DNA from: Maribacter cobaltidurans
GTDB lineage: Bacteria > Bacteroidota > Bacteroidia > Flavobacteriales > Flavobacteriaceae
Reading direction: 5' to 3'
Assembly: GCF_002269385.1 (NCBI RefSeq)
Contig: NZ_CP022957.1
Span: 801,001 to 865,000, forward strand
DNA length: 64,000 nt
The translations under genes and the position numbers were made by a program. Under the pieces are notes generated by a model. That model was not told where the DNA came from and searched no databases. It saw nothing but the letters and a program-made list of their open reading frames with translations. Of this stretch, positions 29,714 to 37,824 are shown piece by piece (the stretch's first letter is position 1; every line of letters starts with the position of its first letter).

Positions 29714-30454
29714 ATGCTTTCCAATACGACTAAATTATTTTTTGCAATAATATTATTTCTTACCTCCAATGGCTTGATAGCCCAAACAACTGGAAATCCA
29801 GAATTTGACCCAAAAAATAGTGTACCTATTCTAGGTATGGATTTTAGTCTGTTAGGAAAGATGAGTACAAAAATCGAAGAAGATGAAGGCTTCCCGGAAA
29901 ACGAACAGTATGAAAATTTTCTTTACAAACAAGGACAGTTGTTTAATCAAAAAAATGAAATGATTGGGGAATATCTAATGAGATATAATGTGTACCGTGA
30001 TGAAATGGAAGCAAATAAAGCCTCCTCCCCCACAAAGATTATTTTTTACAAAGATCAGCTTGGCAAGGTTACGCTAGAAAAAGTTGATTACCATGTACTA
30101 GAATATGTGGACGAAAACGGTAATCTAGTAAAGGGATATTTTACTTCACCCATTTTCAATTCCAACTGCAGTATCTTTATAAAACACGAAAAAAAATTAA
30201 AAAAAGGAAAACCAGCCAAGGACAGCTATCATGAAGACACAAAAACAACAGTAGTCTCTACCAAAAAATACTTCTTAAGGTTTATGGATGGTAAACTACA
30301 ACCCATCTCATTAAATAAAAATAAAATCCTGAAGACTTTTCCAAAGTTCCAAGACGAAGTACAGGATTTTATAAAAGAAAATAAATTGAAAATGAAAACG
30401 GAAGAAGACTTGGTCACGTTGGTAAAGTTTTACAACCATCAATTGGCAAGCTAA
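29714..30454 (+). CDS. exported protein of unknown function
   Basis: I do not recognise this 246-residue protein. From the ATG at 29714 it has a signal peptide (MLSNTTKLFFAIILFLTSNG, ending LIAQ) and no lipobox, so it is probably periplasmic or secreted. The mature part starts TTGNPEFDPKNSVPILGMDF. It is lysine-rich in the middle (KHEKKLKKGKPAKDSYHED) and contains only one cysteine (in NSNCSIFIK). A TTG at 29708 in frame is a less likely start. It stands alone between the SusCD terminator and the redoxin gene, 220 nt further on. The C-terminal region has evenly spaced hydrophobic residues that suggest a folded domain. No function can be assigned. Confidence 0.8.
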   Translation: MLSNTTKLFFAIILFLTSNGLIAQTTGNPEFDPKNSVPILGMDFSLLGKMSTKIEEDEGFPENEQYENFLYKQGQLFNQKNEMIGEYLMRYNVYRDEMEANKASSPTKIIFYKDQLGKVTLEKVDYHVLEYVDENGNLVKGYFTSPIFNSNCSIFIKHEKKLKKGKPAKDSYHEDTKTTVVSTKKYFLRFMDGKLQPISLNKNKILKTFPKFQDEVQDFIKENKLKMKTEEDLVTLVKFYNHQLAS

Positions 30455-30674
30455 ACTTGTCCTTTCTCCATTTAAAGAAGCTTACATTTATGTTTATTTT
30501 AAAATTCCGAATTATTAACCAAGGAGTTATAACCAACAATTTATAAATTCAAAATTGAAATTTTTGTAATCGTTTTAATAAAATGATTAGCAGCCGGTTT
30601 GAAATAGGAAATTAGCCAAGATCACCATTCATTTTGTAAATTTATATTCTGTTAAAAAAACTTTATTTACCATA

Positions 30675-31310
30675 ATGTCAAGAGTTCTTTTAATATTGTT
30701 GTTTATTAATACACTGTGCCATTCGCAAGAAAAATCTTCAATGGATTCGTTACATTCCATGCATTTCAGTCCAACGTCTCCCGTACACCCCGCTTCTGAC
30801 ATTAATGATTCAATCAACAGAGTTCAGCAAGTAAATCGAGAAGATTTTAGTATTCTAAAAGAAAATAATATCGATAAGCCTATGGTATTGATTTTTCTTG
30901 GAAGTGATTGCCCTATTTCCCAGAAATATGGTAATACGATTAGAAATCTTTATGCGCTTTATAAAGATTCTGTAAATTTCTATGGAATTTTTCCAGAAAA
31001 TTTTAAAGACAGCGAAATAATAGACTTCAAGAAAATTTATCAAATAGAATTTGACCTTATAAGTGACAAAAACAACGAATTAGCCAAGCAATTGAAAGCT
31101 TCCCATACTCCTCAAACCTATCTAATAAATCCTTCCGGAAAAGTTTTGTATCAAGGTGCTATCGACAACTGGTTTTATGCATTGGGCAAAAATAGAAGAC
31201 AAGTTACCAAACACTACTTGGAGAATGCCATTAAATCAGTATTACAAGGGACTCCCGTAAAAGTAACTTACACCCAAGCCATTGGGTGCTTTATAGAATA
31301 TAAAGATTAG
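30675..31310 (+). CDS. periplasmic redoxin (thioredoxin-fold) protein
   Basis: A 211-residue exported protein: signal peptide 1-17 (LLFINTLCHSQ), then a thioredoxin/peroxiredoxin-type domain from about residue 50. The active-site segment LGSDCPISQKYG has a single cysteine, Cys79, rather than CXXC, and the cis-proline loop is SHTPQTYL (Pro146). The C-terminal motif VTYTQAIGCFIEY holds the other cysteine of the mature protein, Cys205, which could pair with Cys79. From memory, redoxins of this kind are fused to cytochrome c/copper-monooxygenase proteins in Planctomycetes and Verrucomicrobia; here the partner is a separate gene 3 nt downstream. A role in reducing or protecting the copper enzyme is inference. 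Confidence 0.85.
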   Translation: MSRVLLILLFINTLCHSQEKSSMDSLHSMHFSPTSPVHPASDINDSINRVQQVNREDFSILKENNIDKPMVLIFLGSDCPISQKYGNTIRNLYALYKDSVNFYGIFPENFKDSEIIDFKKIYQIEFDLISDKNNELAKQLKASHTPQTYLINPSGKVLYQGAIDNWFYALGKNRRQVTKHYLENAIKSVLQGTPVKVTYTQAIGCFIEYKD

Positions 31311-31313
31311 TAC

Positions 31314-32534
31314 ATGCATAAGATTTTTGTCACTCTTCTATTTACGGGCTTCCTTTCTCAATTATTTGCTCAAGAATTAACTTACTATGAGGATATTGAA
31401 AAAATCATCATTAATAACTGCGCCAGTTGTCATAAAAAAAACGGTTATGGACCTTTTCCATTAACTACTTATGAAGAAGTCAAGAAAAAAGGCACTTTTA
31501 TAGCCCATGTGACAAAAATCAAATACATGCCCCCTTGGAAGGCAGACCCTGAATACAGAACTTTTAAAAATCAAAGGGTACTCAAAAAGGAGGAAATCGA
31601 GAAAATAAATGAATGGGTCTCCCAAGGAATGAAGGAAGGCAAAAAAGTTGGTGAACGCCCAAAAATCCCAGACCTCCTGAATAATCGCAAACCGGATTTG
31701 GTTTTGGAAATGAAAGATTCATATATCATTTCCAATGAAGGCATAGAAGACTATAGATTTTTCAATCTGCCAACCAATCTTAAAGAAGATAAGTACATCG
31801 AATCTATTGAATATGTTCCTGGAAATAAAAGACAGGTTCATCACAGTAGAATCATGGCCGATACAACCAATCAAATTAGAGGTATAAATGGGCTTTCGGA
31901 ATATGACCCAAAAGTCCTCGAATTTCAAAAAAAACCACTCGCTGATGAATTTCTATACGGATGGGTCCCAGGTAATCTTCCTATTTTGTACCCAGAAGGA
32001 ACCGGAAAAAAAATGTATGCAGACACTGACCTACTTTTGAACATTCATTATGCCCCTGCATCTGTAACTCAGACAGACAAGTCTAAAATAAAACTTTACT
32101 TTTCCAAAAAAAATGTAGAACATGAAATCAAGGTGCTTGCCATACGAGAAAATCACATCGCAAATCAACCCTTTTTTCTAAGGAAGGAAACAAAACCAAC
32201 ATTTTACGTTAAGTATAGAATAAATAACGATATGAACATAGTATCTATTATGCCTCATATGCATTATTTAGGACAAAGTTTTGAGTCATTAGCCCTTACC
32301 CCTGATGGATTGGAAATACCATTAATTAAGATAAATAAATGGGATTTTAATTGGCAAAGCACCTACCTTTATGAAGAACCACTATTTATTCCCAAAGGGT
32401 CAATTATTTTAGTTTCAGCAACGTATGACAATACCTCGGGAAATCCTTCAAACCCAAATTTTCCAGCTAAAAATGTAGGATATGGGTGGAATTCAACAGA
32501 TGAAATGATGAATTTGGTTTTTTATTACTTTTAA
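31314..32534 (+). CDS. cytochrome c - copper type II monooxygenase-like fusion protein
   Basis: A 406-residue exported protein with signal peptide 1-19. An N-terminal heme c domain has CASCHK at 36-41 and a likely axial Met72 in KYMPPWK. Residues from about 125 match the two-domain fold of peptidylglycine and dopamine monooxygenases. His176 and His177 (VHHSRIM) and His245 (LLNIHYAP) fit the first copper site. His315 and His317 (MPHMHYLG) and Met398 (STDEMMNL) fit the second. The C-terminal STDEMMNLVFYYF closely resembles the SSDEMCNLYIMYY segment of PHM. All six ligands are therefore present, so copper-dependent oxygen chemistry is plausible, with the heme as electron donor. Substrate unknown. 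The stop overlaps a possible upstream ATG of the next gene (TAATG). Confidence 0.88.
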   Translation: MHKIFVTLLFTGFLSQLFAQELTYYEDIEKIIINNCASCHKKNGYGPFPLTTYEEVKKKGTFIAHVTKIKYMPPWKADPEYRTFKNQRVLKKEEIEKINEWVSQGMKEGKKVGERPKIPDLLNNRKPDLVLEMKDSYIISNEGIEDYRFFNLPTNLKEDKYIESIEYVPGNKRQVHHSRIMADTTNQIRGINGLSEYDPKVLEFQKKPLADEFLYGWVPGNLPILYPEGTGKKMYADTDLLLNIHYAPASVTQTDKSKIKLYFSKKNVEHEIKVLAIRENHIANQPFFLRKETKPTFYVKYRINNDMNIVSIMPHMHYLGQSFESLALTPDGLEIPLIKINKWDFNWQSTYLYEEPLFIPKGSIILVSATYDNTSGNPSNPNFPAKNVGYGWNSTDEMMNLVFYYF

Positions 32535-32575
32535 TGATTTTTGACCTTAATTATAGAACCAAAAATTGCCCTTAC

Positions 32576-33901
32576 ATGAAAAATACTTTATCCCATATAA
32601 TAAGAAAATGTCTGTACTGTTTTTTATTGATTATAATACATTCATGTACTGGAGATGATTACGACCCAGAAAAAATAGCAGAAGAACAAAAGGAAGAACC
32701 CCCAATAACTCCTATTGTTGAAACTATTGACGGTGATATGGGCACTGCTACCTTTTATGACAAAAATCTTGTTGAAGACCATTATATTCTCGTAAACGAC
32801 GCTATGAGCAATAGGGTTTATCTTATGGATAAAAATGCGGATATTGTTTATGAGTGGCCATTGGGTGATAGAAAAATAGGAAATGATGTAGTCTTACTTG
32901 AAAATGGCACTTTATTAGCTTCATTGCAAGATGAGGATAGTACTGAAATACTCTTTGGTGGTTTTGGAGGGAAAATCCAATACATAGCAAAAAATGGGGA
33001 TATTTTATGGGACTATACATACTCCAATAACGAGCATAGATTACACCATGATGTTGAATTATTGCCCAACGGTAACGTTTTAGCAATCGCTTGGGAAAGA
33101 ATGGAAAAAGTGGCAGCAGTCGAAAATGGGTCGAAACATGATACCGACTTATTTCCGGAATCTGTAATTGAAATTAACCCTAATACTAATGAAATTGTAT
33201 GGGAATGGCATGCGAAAAATCACTTAATTCAAGATTTTGACGAAACTAAATTGAACTTTGGGGCCGTTGAAGAAAATCCACAACTAATCAACTTAAATTA
33301 TAATGAGACCGATGACGGTAACATAATGCACATAAATGGCATAGGATATGATTCACTAAACGACCTGATTTACCTAAGCGTAAATTTTTATAGTGAAGTA
33401 TGGGTAGTTGACCATTCCACGTCAAGGGAAGAAGCCTCAAGCCATTCAGGAGGTAATTTTGGGCGCGGAGGGGATTTAATTTATAGGTTTGGTAACCCTA
33501 CCACCCAGAATGGCGAGACTTCCGAGCGTATCTTTGTTAATAACCATTTTCCTAATCTATTTGAACCATCCAAAATGTTGATTTTCACAAATGGTGGTGA
33601 TTTGGGAAGGTCCACGGTTTATGAGTTAAGATTACCTGAAGAACTCACCCAACAAACCATACCTGATCTTACATTTCCAGAGATTCTTTGGAGTTTTACG
33701 GATTCGGAACTATACTCGCCAAAAGTGTCCGGAGCCGTTAGGTTACCCAATGGAAATACCTTGATAACCGAAGGAGATTATGGAATCTGGGAGGTAACAG
33801 ATACTGGAAAAGTAGTTTGGAAATTTTCTGGTGAAGGGTTCTTTTGGAGAGCCTACCATTATTCCAAGGATGACCCTGCAATACAATCATTGGGCTTGTA
33901 A
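32576..33901 (+). CDS. arylsulfotransferase (ASST)-family beta-propeller lipoprotein
   Basis: A 441-residue lipoprotein: from the ATG at 32576 the signal ends in IIIHSC (Cys24) followed by TGDDYD. The rest is a beta-propeller of the arylsulfotransferase family. Repeated blades read NDVVLLENGTLLASL, HHDVELLPNGNVLAIAWE and GAVRLPNGNTLITEGDYGIW with EVTDTGKVVWKFSG. True ASST enzymes use a histidine as sulfo carrier; the HHDVELLPNG histidines and HINGIGYD are candidates, but I cannot align the catalytic set. An ATG at 32534 overlaps the previous stop, but gives a long non-signal N-terminus. Position suggests it belongs with the redoxin and copper protein. Enzyme or structural partner: undecided. 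Confidence 0.82.
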   Translation: MKNTLSHIIRKCLYCFLLIIIHSCTGDDYDPEKIAEEQKEEPPITPIVETIDGDMGTATFYDKNLVEDHYILVNDAMSNRVYLMDKNADIVYEWPLGDRKIGNDVVLLENGTLLASLQDEDSTEILFGGFGGKIQYIAKNGDILWDYTYSNNEHRLHHDVELLPNGNVLAIAWERMEKVAAVENGSKHDTDLFPESVIEINPNTNEIVWEWHAKNHLIQDFDETKLNFGAVEENPQLINLNYNETDDGNIMHINGIGYDSLNDLIYLSVNFYSEVWVVDHSTSREEASSHSGGNFGRGGDLIYRFGNPTTQNGETSERIFVNNHFPNLFEPSKMLIFTNGGDLGRSTVYELRLPEELTQQTIPDLTFPEILWSFTDSELYSPKVSGAVRLPNGNTLITEGDYGIWEVTDTGKVVWKFSGEGFFWRAYHYSKDDPAIQSLGL

Positions 33902-33975
33902 TGAAGCCGGATGTATCTTTAAATGTTTACTGGTTTTCAATTTCATGAAGCACCTAATTTGTATACATTTGTCGC

Positions 33976-34716
33976 ATGGAAAAAACTACCCAAATCTATG
34001 GCATAAGGGCCATTATAGAAGCCATAAATTCTAACGAGGAAATAGATAAGGTCTTTCTTCAAAAAGGACTTAAGGGCGACTTAATGAGACAGCTGGAAAG
34101 CCTTCTTAGAAAGAATGAAATTAATGCGGTATACGTCCCGATAGAAAAACTTAACCGACTCACCAAAAACAACCATCAAGGTGCTGTCGCCAACATATCA
34201 CCCATTACATTCTATACTATTGAGGAATTGGTAGATAAAGCATCTGAAAAATCCACTCCTCCCCTATTTTTACTGTTGGACCAACTTTCGGACGTTCGTA
34301 ATTTTGGTGCGATTATCAGAACAGCAGAATGCACGGGCGTAGATGGTATCATCATACAAAAAAAAGGGGCCGCCCCGGTAACCGCAGATACTATTAAGAC
34401 ATCTGCTGGAGCCGCCTTTAAAGTTCCTATTGCGAAAGTGGACCACATTAAGGACGCTATCTTCTATTTACAAGCTTCGGGGATAAAAATCGTATCGGCC
34501 ACAGAGAAAACCAATGACTCCATTTACGATATTTCCCTCAAGGAACCCATCGGTATAGTAATGGGTGCTGAAGATCAAGGTATATCCCCTTCAATCCTTA
34601 AAGCTTCCGATTATTGTGCCAAACTACCTTTATTGGGGGAAATTGAATCGCTTAATGTGTCAGTGGCCTGTGCTGTTTTCTTATATGAGGCCGTTCGCCA
34701 ACGAATTCTGGCTTAA
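33976..34716 (+). CDS. rlmB: 23S rRNA (guanosine-2'-O)-methyltransferase RlmB, SpoU/TrmH family
   Basis: Uses S-adenosylmethionine to methylate a ribose (G2251 in E. coli 23S rRNA). The 246 residues have a short substrate-binding N-terminal domain (IYGIRAIIEAINSNEEIDKV) and a SPOUT domain. The SPOUT motifs are DQLSDVRNFGAIIRTAECTG (motif 1), IGIVMGAEDQGISPSIL (motif 2) and LPLLGEIESLNVSVACAVFL (motif 3). Motif 1 holds the catalytic asparagine and arginine. The stop overlaps the stop of the convergent rhomboid gene by four bases. RlmB versus a related TrmH member cannot be separated with certainty by eye. Confidence 0.92.
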   Translation: MEKTTQIYGIRAIIEAINSNEEIDKVFLQKGLKGDLMRQLESLLRKNEINAVYVPIEKLNRLTKNNHQGAVANISPITFYTIEELVDKASEKSTPPLFLLLDQLSDVRNFGAIIRTAECTGVDGIIIQKKGAAPVTADTIKTSAGAAFKVPIAKVDHIKDAIFYLQASGIKIVSATEKTNDSIYDISLKEPIGIVMGAEDQGISPSILKASDYCAKLPLLGEIESLNVSVACAVFLYEAVRQRILA

Positions 34717-35465
34717 TCAGCATCCGTGGAGTTTTCACCCTTATTCTTCTTGTAGTGATACTTGATAGAAATAACCTCTTCTTTCTCCATATCTTCCGTT
34801 TCAACAGATTCTATAAAGTTTCCATCGGCATCAAAATGTTTTAGGAATGGATCTTCATCCTCGTTAAAATCGTCCCGCTCCCAATCATATTTTTTCGGTT
34901 TTGGAACTTTGGCTTCAAAAATCAGGGCAAATATCAATCCGGTGAGAAATCCGCCCAAATGTCCTTCCCATGAAATACCGTCCTTGACCGGGAATATATA
35001 CCATAACAAACTTCCGTAGATAAACACAACTATCAAGGAAAGGGCAACCAAGCGAAAATGTTTTGTAAAAATCCCCTTAAAAAATATAAAACTAGCCAAA
35101 AGATAAATAAGACCACTCGCACCGATATGAAATGAAGGCCTGCCAATTCCCCATGTAATCAATCCTGACAGAAGCAAACCCAAAAGGATGACTTTAACGG
35201 CGATACTTCTATAGAAATAGAAAAGTGCCGCCAACAATATTGCCAACGGTATAGTATTGTTATAAAGATGTTCCAGGGAACCATGAATAAAGGGACTTAA
35301 AATGACTCCCTTAAGTCCTGACAAAGTTCTAGGATAAATACCAAACTCGTTGAAATTGGTTTTATTCAATAATTCCAACCAAAAGGTAGACCAAATAGCC
35401 AATACTCCGAACAGTGGAGCCAGCAGTACGGCATTGGAAAACTTAAAATGATCTGAATCTGACAT
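34713..35465 (-). CDS. rhomboid family intramembrane serine protease
   Basis: Integral membrane protease that cleaves transmembrane substrates. The 250 residues hold about six hydrophobic segments. The catalytic serine is Ser117 in GASGLIY and the histidine is His169 in WEGHLGGFLTG. FIHGSLEHLYNN (60-71) matches the conserved HxxxN of rhomboids. The C-terminal 70 residues are hydrophilic and acidic (ERDDFNEDEDPFLKHFDADG), presumably cytoplasmic. It is divergent from rarA and convergent with rlmB. No substrate is suggested by the context. Confidence 0.93.
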   Translation of the reverse strand: MSDSDHFKFSNAVLLAPLFGVLAIWSTFWLELLNKTNFNEFGIYPRTLSGLKGVILSPFIHGSLEHLYNNTIPLAILLAALFYFYRSIAVKVILLGLLLSGLITWGIGRPSFHIGASGLIYLLASFIFFKGIFTKHFRLVALSLIVVFIYGSLLWYIFPVKDGISWEGHLGGFLTGLIFALIFEAKVPKPKKYDWERDDFNEDEDPFLKHFDADGNFIESVETEDMEKEEVISIKYHYKKNKGENSTDAD

Positions 35466-35601
35466 AATAGTGAAATAGCAACTAGTTAGCCAAAAATAAG
35501 AATCGGTTAAATTGTCATTCTACCAAAAGTAATTGTTAAATCCAATTTTTTATTGAAATGCCTCTAAATGTATTTCGGCAACTTTATCCTATTTTTATAA
35601 T

Positions 35602-36879
35602 ATGAACGAACCTCTAGCGGAGCGAGTACGCCCACAAAGTCTTGAAGATTATATTAGTCAAAACCATCTAGTAGGTGAAAGCGGTTCATTGACGAACCAA
35701 ATCAAAAAAGGAATAATACCTTCATTAATTCTTTGGGGGCCACCAGGTACCGGAAAAACTACCTTGGCCAATATAATTGCAAAGGAAAGCGAACGACCCT
35801 TTTATGTGCTTAGTGCCATTAACAGTGGGGTCAGGGATATAAGGGAAGTCATTGACAAAGCAAAGCAGTCAGGAGGATTGTTCACCGCAAAAAACCCTAT
35901 TTTATTTATAGACGAGATTCATCGTTTTAGCAAGTCTCAACAAGACTCACTTCTTGCTGCCGTTGAAAAGGGGTGGGTCACCTTGATAGGCGCAACCACC
36001 GAAAACCCGAGCTTTGAGGTGATTCCTGCGTTATTATCCAGATGTCAGGTTTATGTTTTAAATCCTTTCGGAAAAGAGGATTTGGAACTTCTTTTAAAAC
36101 GGGCCATGAACAACGATCCTGTTTTAAAAAAGAAAAAAATAAAGCTCCAGGAAACAGAGGCCCTACTTAGATTATCTGGCGGTGATGGCAGAAAACTTCT
36201 GAACGTATTCGAACTTGTCGTTAATTCAGAACCTACGGACGAGATTACAATAACGGACGACTTGGTCTTGTCCAAAGCCCAGAAAAACACCGTTTTGTAC
36301 GACAAGACCGGCGAACAGCATTATGATATAATTTCGGCATTTATAAAATCCATACGTGGTAGTGATCCAAACGGAGCGGTATACTGGCTGGCACGAATGA
36401 TCGAGGGTGGTGAAGACGTAAAATTCATTGCCAGAAGAATGTTGATTTCCGCTTCTGAAGATATCGGACTTGCAAACCCTACGGCCTTGGTCATAGCAAA
36501 TACAACTTTCCAAGCCGTAACCACTATAGGCTATCCGGAAGCACGCATCATCCTAAGCCAGTGTGCCGTTTATTTGGCCACATCACCTAAAAGTAACGCA
36601 AGTTATATGGCCATAGGCAAGGCTCAGCAAGCAGTGCGACAAACAGGAAATCTTTCTGTCCCTTTACATTTAAGAAATGCCCCCACCAAACTCATGAAGG
36701 ATCTAGGTTATGGTGAAGACTATAAATACGCACACGATTATGAAAACAATTTCGTAAACGAAGAATTTCTGCCGGATGAAATCTCTGGCACTGCATTTTA
36801 CAAGCCCGGAAAGAACCAAAGGGAAAATACTCTAAGCGAATTTTTAAAAAGGCGTTGGAAGGACAAGTATGATTTTTAG
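35602..36879 (+). CDS. rarA: replication-associated recombination protein RarA (MgsA)
   Basis: AAA+ ATPase of the RarA/WRNIP1 family that acts at stalled replication forks. The 425 residues contain Walker [10 protein letters not shown] at 46-54 and Walker [17 protein letters not shown] at 100-115. Sensor segment [20 protein letters not shown] follows, then the family-specific tetramerisation C-terminus ([20 protein letters not shown] and [18 protein letters not shown]). The length is normal. It is divergent from the rhomboid gene (136-nt spacer) and convergent with the next gene, with a four-base overlap of the stop codons. Confidence 0.96.
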   Translation: MNEPLAERVRPQSLEDYISQNHLVGESGSLTNQIKKGIIPSLILWGPPGTGKTTLANIIAKESERPFYVLSAINSGVRDIREVIDKAKQSGGLFTAKNPILFIDEIHRFSKSQQDSLLAAVEKGWVTLIGATTENPSFEVIPALLSRCQVYVLNPFGKEDLELLLKRAMNNDPVLKKKKIKLQETEALLRLSGGDGRKLLNVFELVVNSEPTDEITITDDLVLSKAQKNTVLYDKTGEQHYDIISAFIKSIRGSDPNGAVYWLARMIEGGEDVKFIARRMLISASEDIGLANPTALVIANTTFQAVTTIGYPEARIILSQCAVYLATSPKSNASYMAIGKAQQAVRQTGNLSVPLHLRNAPTKLMKDLGYGEDYKYAHDYENNFVNEEFLPDEISGTAFYKPGKNQRENTLSEFLKRRWKDKYDF

Positions 36880-37790
36880 AACTTAATGTTCAACTCCTCT
36901 TGGACCAAACTACCATTCTCATAATATTCAAAAATCCATTCGCCCTCTTTTTCGTAGACCATGCCGCTCTTGCCATCGGCTTGCGCCATATACACATTGT
37001 CATTGGAGCTTTTGAATAGTTTCATCCTAACTTTTGGAGTATTGTCCACTAATTGATAGCCATTGGATATTTCCTGGGCATACCATATTTCAGCATTCGT
37101 TTTGACATTATTGTCTTTTTTTGAACCTACATCCGAAGTTACGGGTTCCATGCTTTTATAGGATTGATTTTCCGTTGTAGCCTCTTGGATTACCATGGGG
37201 TTTTCATTCTTAGGGGATTTACGTTCCACCTTATCTGTGTTGATTCCCTTTGGCTCCAATTTTTCGGATATTTGCTTGTCCTTCAAGCTTTTTACATCAT
37301 TCTTGAAATTTAGGGTCAATGGCTCTTTTACTTCCTTCTTACCAGAATATGCATATTGGAAAGCGTTAAAACTTTCCATGGCCTCCCTAATGGATTCGTG
37401 GTAGGCGCCCTTGTACTCCTTTACTTTACTCTTACCCTGCTGGGTCACAAAAACCTCCGCCCCACCACAGTCTTTCAGAACCACTGAAATTTTAGTAGTA
37501 AACATGGAAGAATCTTCATTTAAGGAAGCCCAAAGGCCAAGACATTTATCTGACATAAGGTCCGGTGGTAGTTCATCATCATATACCGCATTGAATCCAT
37601 TTTCCGAAAACAGATACTTTACCAAGGTACTGGTCTGGTATTGATTGACTTTCTTAAAGTCCTCAAAGCGCTTTGGCACTACGATATACTTATAATCGTT
37701 CAGATTTGCCTGTGCGCATATCATATTACTCAATGAAATCGTTAGGACTACTATTAAGGTTCTCAAAATTGTGGGTATTAAATTTATCAA
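36876..37790 (-). CDS. exported protein of unknown function (flavobacterial)
   Basis: A 304-residue protein with a signal peptide (1-27, ending MICAQ). The N-terminal domain to about residue 155 (NDYKYIVVPKRFEDFKKVNQ then YQTSTLVKYLFSENGFNAVY) looks folded. It includes CLGLWASLNEDSSMFTTKIS and two cysteines that could pair. A hydrophilic Lys/Glu/Asn-rich linker follows at about 160-235, and a C-terminal beta-rich domain (MAQADGKSGMVYEKEGEWIF). I recognise it only as a type common in Flavobacteriaceae. It lies 34 nt after the DUF5723-like gene and is likely the last gene of that operon. Function unknown. Confidence 0.8.
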   Translation of the reverse strand: MINLIPTILRTLIVVLTISLSNMICAQANLNDYKYIVVPKRFEDFKKVNQYQTSTLVKYLFSENGFNAVYDDELPPDLMSDKCLGLWASLNEDSSMFTTKISVVLKDCGGAEVFVTQQGKSKVKEYKGAYHESIREAMESFNAFQYAYSGKKEVKEPLTLNFKNDVKSLKDKQISEKLEPKGINTDKVERKSPKNENPMVIQEATTENQSYKSMEPVTSDVGSKKDNNVKTNAEIWYAQEISNGYQLVDNTPKVRMKLFKSSNDNVYMAQADGKSGMVYEKEGEWIFEYYENGSLVQEELNIKF

Positions 37791-37824
37791 GGTTAATGAA
37801 AAAAGTATGCCAAAATGTTTGGTG

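Noticed and set aside
33831..34034. A 67-codon plus-strand frame between the ASST-like gene and rlmB
   Set aside because: It overlaps both real genes in another frame and resembles neither a signal nor a known protein.
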